Positions 62,374 through 64,000 of a stretch of DNA of 64,000 bases are shown here, one piece after another (position 1 is the stretch's first letter; every line of letters begins with the position of its first letter). The translations under genes and the position numbers were made by a program. A model generated the notes under the pieces. That model was given only the letters and a program-made list of their open reading frames with translations. It had not been told where the DNA came from and searched no databases. Source of the stretch: Nitrospira sp. (GTDB taxonomy: Bacteria > Nitrospirota > Nitrospiria > Nitrospirales > Nitrospiraceae); NCBI GenBank assembly GCA_031315995.1, contig JALDRG010000002.1:1-64000 (forward strand), given 5' to 3'.

Positions 62374-63344
62374 CGTACTCGATGCCACGGGAGCAGGGCC
62401 TTCAGCTGCTGCGACACATGCTGCGGATCCGCCGCTTCGAGGAACGAGCGGCGGAACTGTATCAGCTCGGCAAGATCCGTGGGTTTCTGCACCTGTACAT
62501 CGGTGAGGAAGCGGTCGCCGTGGGGTCCATCCCGTCGTTTACGAGTGAGGACGCGATCGTGGCCACCTATCGGGAGCATGGCCATGCGCTGGTCCGCGGG
62601 ACATCGATGGGAACGCTGATGGCCGAGTTGTACGGCAAGGCCACCGGCTGTGCGAGCGGTCGCGGAGGTTCGATGCACTTCTTTGATGCGTCGCGCCGTT
62701 TCTATGGAGGCTTGGCCATCGTCGCCGGCGGGCTGCCCGTGGCGGTAGGCCTGGCGCTCGCCGACAAGCTGCAAGGCCGCGCCCGCGTCACCGGCTGCTA
62801 TTTCGGCGACGGCGCCGTCGCCGAAGGGGAGTTTCACGAATCCCTGAACTTGGCCGCTTTGTGGAAATTGCCCGTCCTGTTTCTCTGTGAAAACAATCTC
62901 TACGCGATGGGGACCGCCTTGGCGCGCCATCAATCGCAAACCGATATTGCGGCAAAGGCTCAGGCCTATGCGCTTCCGGCCGAGACGGTCGACGGCATGG
63001 ACCCGCTGGCGGTCGAGACGGCCACTCGCCACGCCGTCGAGTTCGTGCGAAACGGCAATGGTCCCTACTTCCTAGAGTACCGGACATACCGCTTCCGCGC
63101 CCATTCCATGTACGACGCCGAGTTGTATCGCACAAAAGACGAGGTTGCCGAATGGAAACGCCGGGACCCGATCATGACTTTCGAACAGACCCTTCGCACA
63201 GCAAGGCTGCTGGCCGATACCGACCTCCAGAACATAGAGACCGAGATCGCCACCGAAATCGAAGACGCCGTCGCCTTTGCGGAGGCGAGCTCATGGGAGC
63301 CGGTCGAACAGTTGACAAAGAATGTGTGCACTCCCAAAACGTGA
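62370..63344 (+). CDS. pdhA: Pyruvate dehydrogenase E1 component, alpha subunit
   Basis: A 324-residue thiamine-diphosphate enzyme subunit. Motifs: [30 protein letters not shown], and the ThDP-binding GDG...N motif [15 protein letters not shown] ending in [18 protein letters not shown] carries the phosphorylation-loop region of E1 alpha. It decarboxylates pyruvate together with the beta subunit encoded just downstream. Length matches the alpha2beta2 class. Confidence 0.94.
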   Translation: MTYSMPREQGLQLLRHMLRIRRFEERAAELYQLGKIRGFLHLYIGEEAVAVGSIPSFTSEDAIVATYREHGHALVRGTSMGTLMAELYGKATGCASGRGGSMHFFDASRRFYGGLAIVAGGLPVAVGLALADKLQGRARVTGCYFGDGAVAEGEFHESLNLAALWKLPVLFLCENNLYAMGTALARHQSQTDIAAKAQAYALPAETVDGMDPLAVETATRHAVEFVRNGNGPYFLEYRTYRFRAHSMYDAELYRTKDEVAEWKRRDPIMTFEQTLRTARLLADTDLQNIETEIATEIEDAVAFAEASSWEPVEQLTKNVCTPKT

Positions 63345-63420
63345 CGCGTGAGACGCATGTCGTGAAGCAGTCCAAAGGAACGACGAGAGACGCCCTACGC
63401 ACAATGAGCGGCTTGTTGCC

Positions 63421-64000
63421 ATGACCAAGATCACTTACAGAGAGGCGGTGCGGATCGGGTTACGCGAGGCGCTCCAACGCGATCCACGGGTGTTTCTGAT
63501 GGGGGAGGATGTCGGGAAATACGGCGGCACCTATGCCTGCAGCAAAGGTTTTCTCGACGAGTTCGGCCCGGAACGTATTCGCGATACGCCGCTGTCGGAA
63601 AGTACGTTTGTCGGCGCCGGGATCGGCGCGGCCCTGGGCGGCATGAGGCCGATCGTAGAAGTGATGACGGTGAATTTCAGTCTCCTTGCCCTCGATCAAA
63701 TCCTGAACAACGCGGCGACCCTCCGACATATGTCCGGCGGTCAGTTCAGCGTCTCCTTGGTGGTCCGAATGGCCACGGGCGCCGGTCGTCAGGTGGCGGC
63801 GCAACATTCGCACAGCCTGGAGGGCTGGTATGCGCACATTCCAGGCATCACGGTCCTGACACCGGCTACCGTTACGGATGCGCGAGGAATGCTGCTCACG
63901 GCGCTTCACGAACCGGACCCTGTATTTATTTTCGAACATGCATACCTCTATTCCATCGAAGGCGAATTAGAGGAGGGGCCGCCTGCGGTCGATATCTCCC
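63421..64000 (+). CDS. pdhB: Pyruvate dehydrogenase E1 component, beta subunit (C-terminus cut by window edge)
   Basis: 193 codons are present; the usual length is about 325. It opens [20 protein letters not shown], then [20 protein letters not shown] and [20 protein letters not shown], which are diagnostic for the E1 beta subunit. [20 protein letters not shown] and [20 protein letters not shown] follow. It pairs with the alpha subunit at 62370-63344, separated by 76 bases. The E2 and E3 genes probably lie beyond the right edge. Confidence 0.93.
   Translation, partial: MTKITYREAVRIGLREALQRDPRVFLMGEDVGKYGGTYACSKGFLDEFGPERIRDTPLSESTFVGAGIGAALGGMRPIVEVMTVNFSLLALDQILNNAATLRHMSGGQFSVSLVVRMATGAGRQVAAQHSHSLEGWYAHIPGITVLTPATVTDARGMLLTALHEPDPVFIFEHAYLYSIEGELEEGPPAVDIS

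Overview
The window reads as chromosomal DNA of a GC-rich Gram-negative bacterium. I think a Nitrospira-like member of the Nitrospirota is the best guess. This rests on the mix of c-type cytochromes, many CBS and universal stress proteins, outer-membrane lipoproteins, a tiny basic COX24-like protein and two-component signalling. It is an inference, because no rRNA or lineage marker is present. I found no tRNA, rRNA, CRISPR array, insertion sequence or phage gene. Coding is dense and mostly in short operons of 2-4 genes.

Layout. 1-5.0 kb: the start of nadB (cut by the left edge) with a lipoprotein gene, then a COX24-like micro-protein, an MsbA-type ABC exporter and a secreted phosphoesterase. 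5.0-12.3 kb: a 179-bp inverted-repeat element that supplies the stop codons of two convergent genes, a SERCA-type Ca2+ ATPase, PilZ and TPR proteins, and a Ca2+/cation exchanger. 12.5-19.5 kb: a hybrid histidine kinase, a tandem universal stress protein, an acetyltransferase, a lytic transglycosylase, a STAND-like ATPase and a methyltransferase-like protein. 19.8-24.9 kb: a GH13 enzyme with two small-molecule-kinase-like proteins, then a RaiA-cold-shock fusion, an FmdB zinc ribbon and a cytochrome c. 24.9-26.8 kb: pncA-pncB NAD salvage. 26.9-31.6 kb: an exported pentapeptide-repeat protein, YnfA, an MFS carrier and CBS proteins. 32.6-38.1 kb: a stress/ion block of universal stress protein, a Na,K-ATPase-like (type IIC) P-type pump, a four-CBS protein and TerC.

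38.2-43 kb is the most interesting part for physiology. It holds a three-gene minus-strand set: a cupredoxin-like/carboxypeptidase-regulatory secreted protein, a Cyc2-like fusion of a monohaem cytochrome with an outer-membrane barrel, and a SHOCT lipoprotein. By analogy with Cyc2 and rusticyanin this could carry electrons across the outer membrane. 43-49 kb holds methyltransferase, surface-protein, beta-helix and quinone-reductase genes.

49-55.4 kb contains several genes shorter than 60 codons that are easy to miss. Among them are two paralogous Cys/His micro-proteins beside tandem DUF2238 membrane proteins, a basic internally repeated protein, a cytochrome c, and a small cupredoxin with a CxxxC copper-like site. 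56-58.2 kb: an OmpA/Pal-like lipoprotein group and a candidate 150-nt structured RNA with its own promoter and terminator. 58.5-64 kb: two small genes including a zinc ribbon, then acetyl-CoA synthetase, cbpA-cbpM chaperone genes, and pyruvate dehydrogenase E1 alpha and beta (the latter cut by the right edge).

No single defence or mobile system is visible. The best candidates for undescribed biology are the Cyc2-like/cupredoxin locus, the paired micro-proteins around DUF2238, the small RNA, and the type IIC pump with a changed ion-site residue.
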